Part shown: positions 1-8,740 of the stretch, piece after piece
Layout of the letters: every line of letters begins with the position of its first letter
How positions within the stretch are numbered: the stretch's first letter is position 1
Assembly (NCBI GenBank): GCA_003162425.1
Contig: PMOK01000037.1
Location: 32,668 to 96,667, forward strand
Reading direction: 5' to 3'
Length of the DNA stretch: 64,000 nt
Origin: Bryobacterales bacterium
GTDB taxonomy: Bacteria > Acidobacteriota > Terriglobia > Bryobacterales > Bryobacteraceae
Made by a program: the position numbers and the translations under genes
The notes under the pieces: model-generated
Database searches by the model: none
Told to the model about the DNA's origin: nothing
What the model saw: the letters and a program-made list of their open reading frames with translations, nothing else

Positions 1-1
1 G

Positions 2-577
2 GTGTTCAGCGATGATCTGGTGGAAGCCGTCGATTGGGAAGCCGCGACAGTTGATATCACCAGGGAGAAACCCGGTGCGGGTGCTGGAAGATCGTTGTTT
101 GAATGGCTGCAAGAACGCCTGCTTGCATCTTGCGCTGAGGTAGTGTTCTGTGACGATGGAGCCGGTGAAGTTGCGGACTTCCTATCAATCCAGGAGACGG
201 CGGCAGGTCCTCGGGTAAAGATGTTTCATTGTAAAGCCAGCGGTGAACCGCAAGCGGGCAACCGCGTCAATGATCTCTACGAAGTATGCGGTCAGGCTGT
301 CAAATCGAGTGTTTGGATCCGAACCGAGCATCTGCTGGCTCGCCTTAGGCACCGTACGACACTCCCCAGCGTTACCGGCTATATACGTGGGGATGACGAT
401 ACGGCGGCACGGATTCTCGCGCTTCAAGCACGCCAACAGACTCAGTTTGAAATCTATATCGTGCAGCCTTCGGTCATGAAGGATGAGCGGCACGCGAACA
501 TATCCAACCTCTTGGCGGCAACACGCGATTACCTGCTACAGGGGGGAATCGAATCTTTCGGAGTCATTGGGAGTTAA
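2..577 (+). CDS. C-terminal part of a large protein, possibly a helicase/nuclease-type defence protein (5' truncated by window)
   Basis: ORF open at window start; 'MFHCKASGEPQAGNRVNDLYEVCGQAVKSSVW' resembles C-terminal regions of large helicase-like proteins; family not certain. Confidence 0.35.
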   Translation: MFSDDLVEAVDWEAATVDITREKPGAGAGRSLFEWLQERLLASCAEVVFCDDGAGEVADFLSIQETAAGPRVKMFHCKASGEPQAGNRVNDLYEVCGQAVKSSVWIRTEHLLARLRHRTTLPSVTGYIRGDDDTAARILALQARQQTQFEIYIVQPSVMKDERHANISNLLAATRDYLLQGGIESFGVIGS

Positions 578-751
578 GGCCCGGAATGTTTCGTTCTGTG
601 CACGTCCATTGGGAACCACTACAGCGGCCTTGGCAGTGGCTTGCGCCGCCGCCTCTCCGGATAACAGCAGTACCAGCTTTGGCCTCTGTGGTGCTTTCCG
701 CGCTTCCCCGATTTCGCGGCGTTATCAGCGCTGCCCGCTTAAGCTGGCCCG

Positions 752-904
752 CATGGCGCAGTCGAAGCGCTCCGCACGCTCGATGCCTTACAACTCTCAG
801 TCGCACTTGGGCTCAAGCGAGCCGAACTTGTAACAGTGTTCGTCGCAGCCGACCAGAAACTCTGCCGAGTGGCCACGCTCGAAGGGTTCGCGGTGACGAC
901 CTGA
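752..904 (+). pseudogene. PIN-domain (VapC-like) C-terminal remnant
   Basis: Frame without start codon reads HGAVEALRTLDALQLSVALGLKRAELVTVFVAADQKLCRVATLEGFAVTT*, a typical PIN toxin C-terminus. Confidence 0.5.
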
Positions 905-1052
905 ACAGCCAGCTTCAATCGTGATTTGAGATTCGGCGTGCTGCGAACCGACCAGGCCGGCGAAAGCTGGTTCCCGAATTCCTGGCGGAGGCCTGGCGCG
1001 CCGTGTGGTCCGGCACGATGTCGATTTCGCGGCGCGAACGGTCCACTCTCGC

Positions 1053-1874
1053 TCACGGGCTCTTCTTTACGCTCCGTGGCTTTTTTGGTTTTTCGACTTG
1101 AGCCTTGGCAGTGACCTTTGCGTGATCGCCGTAAAGGTCATCGACGGCTTCAACCAGCCGGGCGGCGTAATTTTCGGCCGTGAGGCGAACCCATGCCGGA
1201 GAGACCCGGATGAGCCAAAACGGCAGCAGAAGAATGTCGGTGCCCAAGGCGAGCCACAAAGTGTCTTGGACGCCGTGCTGGTTGTAAATCGCCGCGCGGA
1301 TGAACACACCGCAAATCAGGCAGCCGAGGATGCTCGACGTCAAGCCGTAGGGCCTGAGCCCCAGCAGGTTGCGGCGGTACCCATAGCTAACCAGCTCGCC
1401 AAAAACGAGAGGAAAGCGCTTCTGATCGCGAGTGCTGTTGCGCAAGTGCGTTGACCACGCGGCATAACAGATATCGGCTGCATCAGGACCGTTTCTCTCA
1501 ACGTCGGGGGCCGGCGATGAAGTGTTCGGCACCAGCTCAACAAGCCGCGCATGGTAGCGGGCTTTCGTAATTGCGTCGATGCGCCGATCGCCGTGACGCA
1601 GGATCGCAACCGAGGGCATGCCTCCCCAGCTTTCCCAAAGCTTATTCTCCAGAACTTTTCCCGGATCGCGGGCAAGCTGACTCAACCAGTAGGTGCCACC
1701 GACAGCGCCGAGGCCGAGCCACAGCATCTTCAGCCAGGAAAGCTCTAGCCCCGCGACCGCGACGATCGCGATAACGGTGGGTGCGATGACAAGTAGTGAA
1801 GGGTAAAGCCGCGCATTGCGGGCGTAGCGGTCGGGAAAGACGTTCTCTGTCCAGCTTTTACCTTGTTTTGCCAT
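1053..1874 (-). CDS. Four-TM membrane protein, last gene of the Ub-like operon (candidate effector)
   Basis: Two hydrophobic pairs (LYPSLLVIAPTVIAIVAVAGLEL/MLWLGLGAVGGTYWL and LTSSILGCLICGVFI/LWLALGTDILLLPFWLI) separated by a soluble segment; start overlaps the JAB stop. Confidence 0.65.
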   Translation of the reverse strand: MAKQGKSWTENVFPDRYARNARLYPSLLVIAPTVIAIVAVAGLELSWLKMLWLGLGAVGGTYWLSQLARDPGKVLENKLWESWGGMPSVAILRHGDRRIDAITKARYHARLVELVPNTSSPAPDVERNGPDAADICYAAWSTHLRNSTRDQKRFPLVFGELVSYGYRRNLLGLRPYGLTSSILGCLICGVFIRAAIYNQHGVQDTLWLALGTDILLLPFWLIRVSPAWVRLTAENYAARLVEAVDDLYGDHAKVTAKAQVEKPKKPRSVKKSP

Positions 1875-2430
1875 GAGCGTCCTCTTTCATTGCAGCTTGC
1901 TTCGCACAGGATGCCCGAGTTCGCGGCAGGAGTCGAACAGCTTCCTTATCGTTGTGGACCGCGACATACAAGCCCGACGGTAGTCGCTGTGTTCCCGCGA
2001 TTACGAGAAGAAAGCCATTCAAATGATGGGTTGATTTCTTGAACGCCTCAGTGATGCTGTGGAGATCCTGCGGCGAGGGAGAGGGAACAGGCTCGGGGTG
2101 AGTGTGCCAATCGCCCAGAAAGAAAAGCCCTCTCCGATGGGCGTCATCAATCTCAGCCTGTTCTGCTTTTCGGTCCGGCTGGTAAGAATACCGCGTGCGA
2201 ATATCAGTTGGCCGCGGTCCGGTGGCGTGTTCTACCGTTACCGTCGTCCACGCAACGCGGCCGAATAGTTGTCCTCCCGCTTCGCGGTCCCTGGCCTTGA
2301 GCTGTTGATGCTCGGCGAAAATTTCTAGCACTTCGGATGGCATCACTAGCTTCTGTCCTGACCGTCCGATGTCGAAACTAAGGCTTGGCGGGGCTGGCCG
2401 CAAGCGTTGCAATAGAGATCTCCTTGCCAA
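1858..2430 (-). CDS. JAB/MPN-family isopeptidase (Cap3-like); an alternative start at 2343 is possible
   Basis: JAMM motif HTHPEPVPSPSPQD (HxHx10D) preceded by GGQLFG. Confidence 0.85.
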   Translation of the reverse strand: MARRSLLQRLRPAPPSLSFDIGRSGQKLVMPSEVLEIFAEHQQLKARDREAGGQLFGRVAWTTVTVEHATGPRPTDIRTRYSYQPDRKAEQAEIDDAHRRGLFFLGDWHTHPEPVPSPSPQDLHSITEAFKKSTHHLNGFLLVIAGTQRLPSGLYVAVHNDKEAVRLLPRTRASCAKQAAMKEDAHGKTR

Positions 2431-4208
2431 TTAATGGTCTCCTGGAATGCACCTTCGTTGCGGTCGGCATGTTGCGCGAACCAGACATCGCTCCAAGCCC
2501 CGCCATGCTCCTCGAGCAGAGAGCGCGGACCGGCCCAGACGCGATGGGTCGCGGCGTCAAGTTTCTTGAGCAATGCATCTAATGTAAGCGAGGCCGCCGC
2601 CGAGACGGTTCCCATCAGTTCAACCGGGCCGTACGGCTGGAAGTACGCGCCGCACGCGGGTTCGGAGAGATGAGTGGGCGCGGTCTCCGGCCATTTCGTC
2701 ACCGGGTCACGCATATCGCCTCCAAGAGCAAATCCGCACTGGAGGCAGGGCTGCGCCGCAGGCAGATACACGGCGTGCCCGGCGCAAGCATGCGGTTCGG
2801 TCCAGGTGAAAAGAAGCGGGCATGTGATCAGGCCATCGATGTGATCGAGATTGAGCACCCGTTCGGCAGACCAGTCCGCCGTGGCCGACACAATGAGATC
2901 CGCGGCGTGATCAACGCCGCTGCCCAAATACCCGGCGATTGTTCCGACGAAACCATCGATCCGCAAGTGGGGCAGGTTCTCTTGCAGAAATTCGGCGAGA
3001 GCCTTGGTTTTCGCTCGACCGACGAACTTCGAGCCGACCGGGTACCGGCCGATATTGGCCCAGACCAAATTCTGTGGGTCCACAAGCGTCAATCGTCCCA
3101 CGCCCGCCATCGCCAACTGCTGCGCGAGCGGGGCGCCGACCGAGCCGCACCCGGCGACAATAACATGCTTACCAGTAAGATCACGCTGCCGGGGATCGTG
3201 ACCCCTGCCATGAATCCACGCAGCATCTACCCGATCAACCTGCCTTGGTTCGACCCGGGCATAGCCCGAAAAGATGTATTGCGTCTGGAGGTCGAGCGGA
3301 GCCTTCCCCGGCCGGAATCCGGGCGGCGTTTTGGGCGTCGACGTGCCGCGAAGACCGATCCGCTTGGGATGGAACGAGTCTACGGCCGCGAAGCAGGGTC
3401 CGTTGTCGGTGTCGGCCACGAGAAGAACGGGAAAAGGCGCCTTCTCCTCACGTGCGAGCGCGCGCAAAACCTGAAGACCTTCCGGCGTACGCCTGGCCAA
3501 GCCGTACAACGCCGCGCCGGAACGCGGATACTCCGCCGGCAACAGCGGCGCTGGCAGCCACAGCAGGCACGCGACATCGCTGCGTTCGTACTCGGATTTG
3601 TCGCCATGACGATGCTTTAGCCACCGCGCGATCTCATCTTCGGTCTCGCCGGCAACGCACCAGTGCTGCCCGCGCCAGAGTCTGACTAGCCGACTGGGCC
3701 CGCGACCTTCCAGCAAGCTATAGACCGGCTGGTCTGAGAGCTTTGGCTGGCGGTTCCAATATGAATGGAACTCCGCCTGAAAATCCGCCTGATTCGTGCC
3801 CGACTCCGATTCCTGAACGAGCCGAAAGGCGTCAGCCATCTCGGATGCCAGAAAATCAGCCACCAGCTCCGGCCGCCTGATCTTCACGTCGTCCAGCAAG
3901 CACAGCTTCCCGCTTTCCTCAACATGAGGCCAGGTGAGGAACTCAGGGCCATCACGAAGAAAGAAACTAGGCCGTGAGAAAGGGAATAATTGATCGACAT
4001 ATAGGTCAAGACTCCGCGGCCGGTTTGAGGGTTGAATCAACATGGACCAACCGGCGCTGACGCGGCCCTTCGCACCAGCCGCGAAGGCCGCCTCAGGAAG
4101 ACGAATGGCGCCGTAACTGTTTACGAGGAACAGGTCGGCATCAAGGAGCGCCTGCTCTCGTAATGCCGCACAGCTTGGCCGACTCTTAGGCGTAGCGTGT
4201 GTTTCCAC
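2346..4208 (-). CDS. E2-E1 fusion protein (UBC-like plus ThiF/E1 adenylation domain, Cap2-like)
   Basis: E2-like 'EESGKLCLLDD'; E1-like 'HVIVAGCGSVGAPLAQQLAMAGVGRLTLVDPQNLVWANIGRYPVG'; CxxC pairs CLQCG and CNACG; probable GTG start at 4208 overlapping the MBL gene (ORF track extends to 4376). Confidence 0.85.
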   Translation of the reverse strand: METHATPKSRPSCAALREQALLDADLFLVNSYGAIRLPEAAFAAGAKGRVSAGWSMLIQPSNRPRSLDLYVDQLFPFSRPSFFLRDGPEFLTWPHVEESGKLCLLDDVKIRRPELVADFLASEMADAFRLVQESESGTNQADFQAEFHSYWNRQPKLSDQPVYSLLEGRGPSRLVRLWRGQHWCVAGETEDEIARWLKHRHGDKSEYERSDVACLLWLPAPLLPAEYPRSGAALYGLARRTPEGLQVLRALAREEKAPFPVLLVADTDNGPCFAAVDSFHPKRIGLRGTSTPKTPPGFRPGKAPLDLQTQYIFSGYARVEPRQVDRVDAAWIHGRGHDPRQRDLTGKHVIVAGCGSVGAPLAQQLAMAGVGRLTLVDPQNLVWANIGRYPVGSKFVGRAKTKALAEFLQENLPHLRIDGFVGTIAGYLGSGVDHAADLIVSATADWSAERVLNLDHIDGLITCPLLFTWTEPHACAGHAVYLPAAQPCLQCGFALGGDMRDPVTKWPETAPTHLSEPACGAYFQPYGPVELMGTVSAAASLTLDALLKKLDAATHRVWAGPRSLLEEHGGAWSDVWFAQHADRNEGAFQETINWQGDLYCNACGQPRQALVSTSDGQDRS

Positions 4209-5421
4209 CCTTTTGGACGGCCTCATTCCGGGCGGCGTTCGAGTTGGCGGCATTGACGATGCCGCTCGTGACGACGCTGCGTCGCGGCAAGGCAGCCTTT
4301 TGCACCACGCGGGACAGCGAGCCGTCGCCGATGACAAACTCAAGCGGAGCGGGATCGGCCTCGGTAGGCAGTTCACCTACACAGAGGAACGCGCCCTTTC
4401 CCCTCTTGACGATCAACTCATATTCCTGTTTGGCGGCGAGGCTGGGCGGATCGCAGTCATCATCCTTGATCGCGCAGCTGCTGGCGATGATCTGGCCTCC
4501 CGCCCGGATCTGTGAAAGGGCTGATTTGGCGGCTTCGCAAACTTTGGCATCATCGCCTTTTTCAGACCGGCTGTCATAGCTCAGCGAGTGCCAGGAGCAG
4601 TGATGAGGCGAAAGCAGAATGTCATAGGCCAGCACGTCGAGTTCGTTCTGATACTTTTCCCAGAGCTTCTCCCAGATGAGAACCTCGGCATCACCGCCGG
4701 TCAGGAAGTTCCTTACCGTCTCGCGGGCGGCCCCATCGGCCAGTTCCATGTTCAGAATCACGCTGGAGTGGTTCTTGCCCATGGCGTCCGCTTCATCCTC
4801 GTCAGCCGCCGGTAGAGGCGCCAACAGGCGGGCCTTGAACAACGAGTTTTGGGCCCCGTTCACCTTATCGAAGGTTTCATCGACCTTGACCAGAATCGAC
4901 GTCAGGTCATCGGTCTTTCCGTCTTCATCTTCACCCAGAACAAGGATGCGATCGCCGTCGCCGATGCCGGTGAACTTCTGGTCGCGCGCGAACTCGACAC
5001 GGCGCTTCGCCTCAATATTGAAAGCAAGGGCGTCGTCGCAGAGCTTGTGGTCCTTGCTCGCGCGGCGAAACACGATCGGAGAAGACCACACCTCTTTGAT
5101 CACGATCCGCTTCTCGCCGGCCGGTTTCTCGTCGTCGCCGTAATCCGCCGGGGTGCCAAGGTAGAAATGCTTCTTCAGGCCTCTGAGATGATCCTCGTCC
5201 GGGTGGGTCGACAAGAAGACGTCCACATAGGGACGACCCTTCTTATCGGTCTTAAGGCAGCGGCGGAGGTCTGCGGCGACATCGCGCGTGCTGTCTTCGG
5301 GGTCGTCGGCCGCCGCCCGAATGTTGCAGTCAACCAGGATATTGGTGCCGGCGCTATCGCCGAGGGAGATCAGCGTCATATCGCCGTTCCCGACAGGATG
5401 AAAAATTATCTTTGTTGCCAC
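4186..5421 (-). CDS. Metallo-beta-lactamase-fold hydrolase, first gene of the Ub-like operon
   Basis: STHPDEDHLRGL (HxDxDH), TGGDAE and SPHHCSWHS motifs; Asn/Ala-rich tail ending GGNTRYA. Confidence 0.8.
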   Translation of the reverse strand: MATKIIFHPVGNGDMTLISLGDSAGTNILVDCNIRAAADDPEDSTRDVAADLRRCLKTDKKGRPYVDVFLSTHPDEDHLRGLKKHFYLGTPADYGDDEKPAGEKRIVIKEVWSSPIVFRRASKDHKLCDDALAFNIEAKRRVEFARDQKFTGIGDGDRILVLGEDEDGKTDDLTSILVKVDETFDKVNGAQNSLFKARLLAPLPAADEDEADAMGKNHSSVILNMELADGAARETVRNFLTGGDAEVLIWEKLWEKYQNELDVLAYDILLSPHHCSWHSLSYDSRSEKGDDAKVCEAAKSALSQIRAGGQIIASSCAIKDDDCDPPSLAAKQEYELIVKRGKGAFLCVGELPTEADPAPLEFVIGDGSLSRVVQKAALPRRSVVTSGIVNAANSNAARNEAVQKGGNTRYA

Positions 5422-5483
5422 GTTACTATTTCCTCCGCTGAGCCAGCCGGAGGCTGGCCGGTTGATTCGATCTCATGCACCTA

Positions 5484-5532
5484 TAGGGTTAACAAAATGA
5501 GCTTGAGAAGTCAAGCGATCTGTTTTACCCTA
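5484..5532. promoter_or_regulatory. Nested imperfect palindrome between divergent transcription units (candidate operator)
   Basis: TAGGGTTAACAAAATGAGCTTGA-GAAG-TCAAGCGATCTGTTTTACCCTA; outer TAGGGT/ACCCTA and inner GCTTGA/TCAAGC share a centre near 5508. Confidence 0.6.
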
Positions 5533-5555
5533 AAGGTAATGAAAACTGAGGCGGC

Positions 5556-5894
5556 ATGGAGATACGGTTTGGCACTTCGGATTTGGCGAGAATTTGCAAT
5601 TGCGGGGCGTCGATCGATCGGCGGTGGGGTACGCTGGTCGGGGCCGCCATCCGGGAGCGGCTTTGCCTGCTCGCCGGCACGCCTACCCTTGAGCTGCTCA
5701 GCGAATTTTCCGGTCTGCTGATGGAGCCCCTCAACCTGGATAAACAAGGGCATTTCGCAATCGCCGTCGTTTCGGATTGCAGCCTGCTTGTCCGGCCAGA
5801 CCATGAGCCGATTCCGCTTTTGCGCAACCGCGTGCTCGACTGTACGAAGGTGAAAAGGCTGGTAATCGAGGAGGTGCAAGGCCATGGGCGCTGA
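5556..5894 (+). CDS. HigB-like toxin (RelE/HigB superfamily)
   Basis: 112 aa; RRWGTLVGAAIRERLCLL...LDKQGHFAIAVVSDCSLLVRP...VKRLVIEEVQGHG fits HigB-like layout; overlaps the start of the next gene. Confidence 0.6.
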   Translation: MEIRFGTSDLARICNCGASIDRRWGTLVGAAIRERLCLLAGTPTLELLSEFSGLLMEPLNLDKQGHFAIAVVSDCSLLVRPDHEPIPLLRNRVLDCTKVKRLVIEEVQGHGR

Positions 5895-6975
5895 GCTGCC
5901 GACCAATTTCTCTCCCGATTACGTTGTTGTGCCCGGCCAGCATCTTGCGGCGGCCCTGGCGACGAGAGGGATGTCGCAGGCTGAATTGGCGGTGCGGATC
6001 GGACGCCCGCAGAAGACGATCAACGAGATTGTAAAGGGTAAGGCTGCGATCACGCCCGATACAGCGCTTCAACTTGAACGGGCTCTCGGCATTTCCGCCA
6101 GGACATGGAATGGCCTTGAGGCTAACTACCAGCTTCAACTTGCGGAGCAGCGGGACCGCGCCCGACTGGAGGCCTATGCAGACTGGGCAGAGCGGCTGCC
6201 GCTCGCTGAATTACGCAAGCGCGGACACATCCCCCAGACTGATTCCAAAGTCGAGCTCGTCAGGCGGTGCTTAAAGTTCTTTGGAATCGATTCCCCAGAG
6301 AGCCTTCCAGCTTCGTCGACCGTCGCTTCGTTCCGGCAATCGCCGGCATTTGAACCTGACGATCTGGCGATGTGCGCCTGGCTCCGCCTGGGTGAGCTTG
6401 AGGCCGAGAGCATGGAGTGCGCGCCGTATGACCGCGCTCGGTTCCGGTCGCTCCTTGACGGCCTGCGGGCGCTCACCCGAGAAGTGGACCTGCAAAAGGT
6501 AAAACGGATGCTGCAAAACGATTGCCGAAAATACGGTGTCGCAGTGTGCTTTACAACCGAGCTGCGCCATACGCATGTCAGCGGCGCGGCGCGGTGGATC
6601 GCGCCTGATAAGGCGATGATCCAGCTCAGCTGCCGATACAAATCCGATGACCATTTCTGGTTCACGTTCTTTCATGAGTGTGGGCATATCATACTGCATG
6701 GCAAGAAAGAGGGGTTTCTCGAGGGGCGCGGAGCCAGCACCCGCGAGGAGGAGGAAGCCAACGACTTCGCGGCGAATCATTTAATTCCTCGTCAGGCGCT
6801 GCTCAATCTGATGCGAGAAAGACCCTTGTCGGAAGAGCGACTGGTCGGGTTCGCGGAGCAAGTTGGTGTCGCTCCTGGTATCGTGGTGGGGCAGCTGCAG
6901 AAACGAAAACGCTTGGTGCAGGTTACGCCGTTGAACAAATTGAAGAGGTTTTCATTTGACCTCGCCGCGATCTAG
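5884..6975 (+). CDS. HigA-type XRE regulator fused to ImmA/IrrE metallopeptidase
   Basis: HTH 'MSQAELAVRIGRPQKTINEIVKGKAAITPDTALQLERALGIS' and HExxH 'FFHECGHIILHG'. Confidence 0.9.
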   Translation: MGAELPTNFSPDYVVVPGQHLAAALATRGMSQAELAVRIGRPQKTINEIVKGKAAITPDTALQLERALGISARTWNGLEANYQLQLAEQRDRARLEAYADWAERLPLAELRKRGHIPQTDSKVELVRRCLKFFGIDSPESLPASSTVASFRQSPAFEPDDLAMCAWLRLGELEAESMECAPYDRARFRSLLDGLRALTREVDLQKVKRMLQNDCRKYGVAVCFTTELRHTHVSGAARWIAPDKAMIQLSCRYKSDDHFWFTFFHECGHIILHGKKEGFLEGRGASTREEEEANDFAANHLIPRQALLNLMRERPLSEERLVGFAEQVGVAPGIVVGQLQKRKRLVQVTPLNKLKRFSFDLAAI

Positions 6976-7230
6976 CCCGCCAGCATGGGCGGCGTGGATT
7001 CGTTTCGACGTGATCCGATTCTGGGCGGCTTTCTTCGGAAGAAGAAGGCGATGCAAGCAGTGGCGGAGCACAAGCCCGTCGCCTAGGCCGCATGAGCTTG
7101 TGCTTTATCAAGAAACCAGTTCCTATGACAACTGCCCACCCAGTTGCCCACCCACAGGCGTATTTTTGGTGCTCAAATCGAATTATTTTACAAAAATATT
7201 TCTCCTGTAATCAAGGAGTTAGGGAAAGCG

Positions 7231-7281
7231 GCCTGCTTCGGGACCAGGAGGTCCGGAGTTCGAATCTCCGCGCCCCGACCA
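7231..7281 (+). other. 3' fragment of tRNA-Pro(CGG): attachment-site remnant
   Basis: CCTGC-TTCGGGA-CCAGG anticodon arm, GGAGTTCGAATCTCC T-arm and GCGCCCCGACCA 3' end; no D-arm or 5' acceptor upstream. Confidence 0.75.
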
Positions 7282-7297
7282 ATCTTCTTCTTCTGTT

Positions 7298-7840
7298 TCA
7301 ATCAATTACTTGAGGTTCGACTGACTCCGTGCCAGCCTCAAGCTGCAAGGGTGTGCTCAGATTGTGCCCACTGACGCGTTCCATGGCTTTGCGAATTGTT
7401 TCCTGTTGGGGGTGGACGTACCGCTTGGTGATGCTCATGTCGCGATGTCCAGCGAGATATGCCAACGTCCAGGGGTCCATGTGCGGTGCCCACCGGGTTA
7501 GGCACGTATGCCGTAGCGTGTATAACGCGAATGGCTGAATGTCGAAACTTTTTTGACCCGTATTCTTATCGTCCTTGGATTTGCCCTTGCACGCCTTCGC
7601 GTGACGTTTCTTCAGAGTGGATTTTTCCATGTGCCCGCTCTTGGTTGGAGCGGGGAAGATCCATTCACTTTGAGACAGAGTCCTCTGCATATCGAGCACG
7701 GATGCCACCCGATTTGACATCGGTATCCGACGTCTCGCATTCTCGGTCTTACCGAAATGGATTTCGAGCATACCATTGCGAACGTTCTCCCACCTTAGAC
7801 GAAAGCACTCCTCGGGACGAAGACCATTATGCGGCATCGA
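7298..7840 (-). pseudogene. Tyrosine recombinase catalytic domain, N-terminally truncated
   Basis: GLRPEECFRLRW, LRHTCLTRWA...LAYLAGHRDMSITKRYVHP (R..HxxR..H..Y). Confidence 0.85.
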
Positions 7841-8017
7841 GAACGAGCTGGCGGTTTTCGCGGACGGCGAGCGCAGCACCGTGGTGCACCATGGTGGGAG
7901 ACATCATTCCGATTCCAGAATGGCGATGATCGTCGTTGTATCAGGGGAAGAATGTCTGGCAGAAAGCTCGGCTGTCCTGGATACAACCGAAACGATCGGG
8001 AAACTCGGGGCGGTATT

Positions 8018-8740
8018 TCATGGTGCGGAATTGGCTTTCCGAATACGGATTGTCGTTGGAGTATAGGGCCGGCTGTGGGTCTTGGTCACGCTCAGGTCGG
8101 CCAGAAGCAGAGCCACCGGCTTGGATCGCATGGCCGATCCGCGGTCGGCATGCCGGCCGAGTTGGCCGGGTTGGATGTTCTGCTTTTCGCAGGTTTCTTC
8201 GATGAGCTTCTTGGCCAGTTCGGCGCTCTCGCGAGGAGCCACCATCCAGCCGACGACGTAACGGCTGAAGACATCGAGGATGACGTAGAGATAAAAGTAG
8301 GTCCACTTGGCGGGGCCGCGCAGCTTGGTGATGTCCCAACTCCAAAGCTGATTAGGCGCGGTGGCCAGCAGTTCCGGTTTCTGATACTGCGGATGGACGA
8401 GTTGATCGCGGCGCTCACGCGTTGCACCATCTTCTTCCAAGACACGATACATGGTCCGAGTCGAGCAAAGATACTGACCTTCATCGAGTAACGTGGCATT
8501 GATCGCGGCGGGCGAGCAATCCTGGAAGCGTTCGGAATTCAGCATCGCACGGACGGATTCGCGTTCGTCCATGCTCAACGCCCGAGCTGGAGTTGGCCGA
8601 GCGATGGAGACGGGAGGCGAAGCTGGCAGCTTTGGCCCTAACAGCGGGCGCTGCCGGTAGTAAGAAGCGCGAGCCACTCCGAGAACGTCGCAGGCAGATT
8701 CGATGCCGACGGTGGAAGAGAGCTGCAGGACGGCGTCCAT
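8018..8740 (-). pseudogene. IS3-family OrfB (rve integrase core), frameshifted near 8050
   Basis: RPLLGPKLPASPPVSIARP...WSWDITKLRGPAKWTYFYLYVILDVFSRYVVGW...HADRGSAMRSKPVALLLADL; continuation SNDNPYSESQFRTMKYRPEFPDRFG is in another frame. Confidence 0.85.

Noticed and set aside
1053-5421. Calling the operon type II CBASS
   Set aside because: Cap2/Cap3-like genes are present, but no CD-NTase is visible; the first gene is an MBL-fold protein
7231-7281. Functional tRNA-Pro
   Set aside because: No D-arm or 5' acceptor strand upstream, so only a 3' fragment
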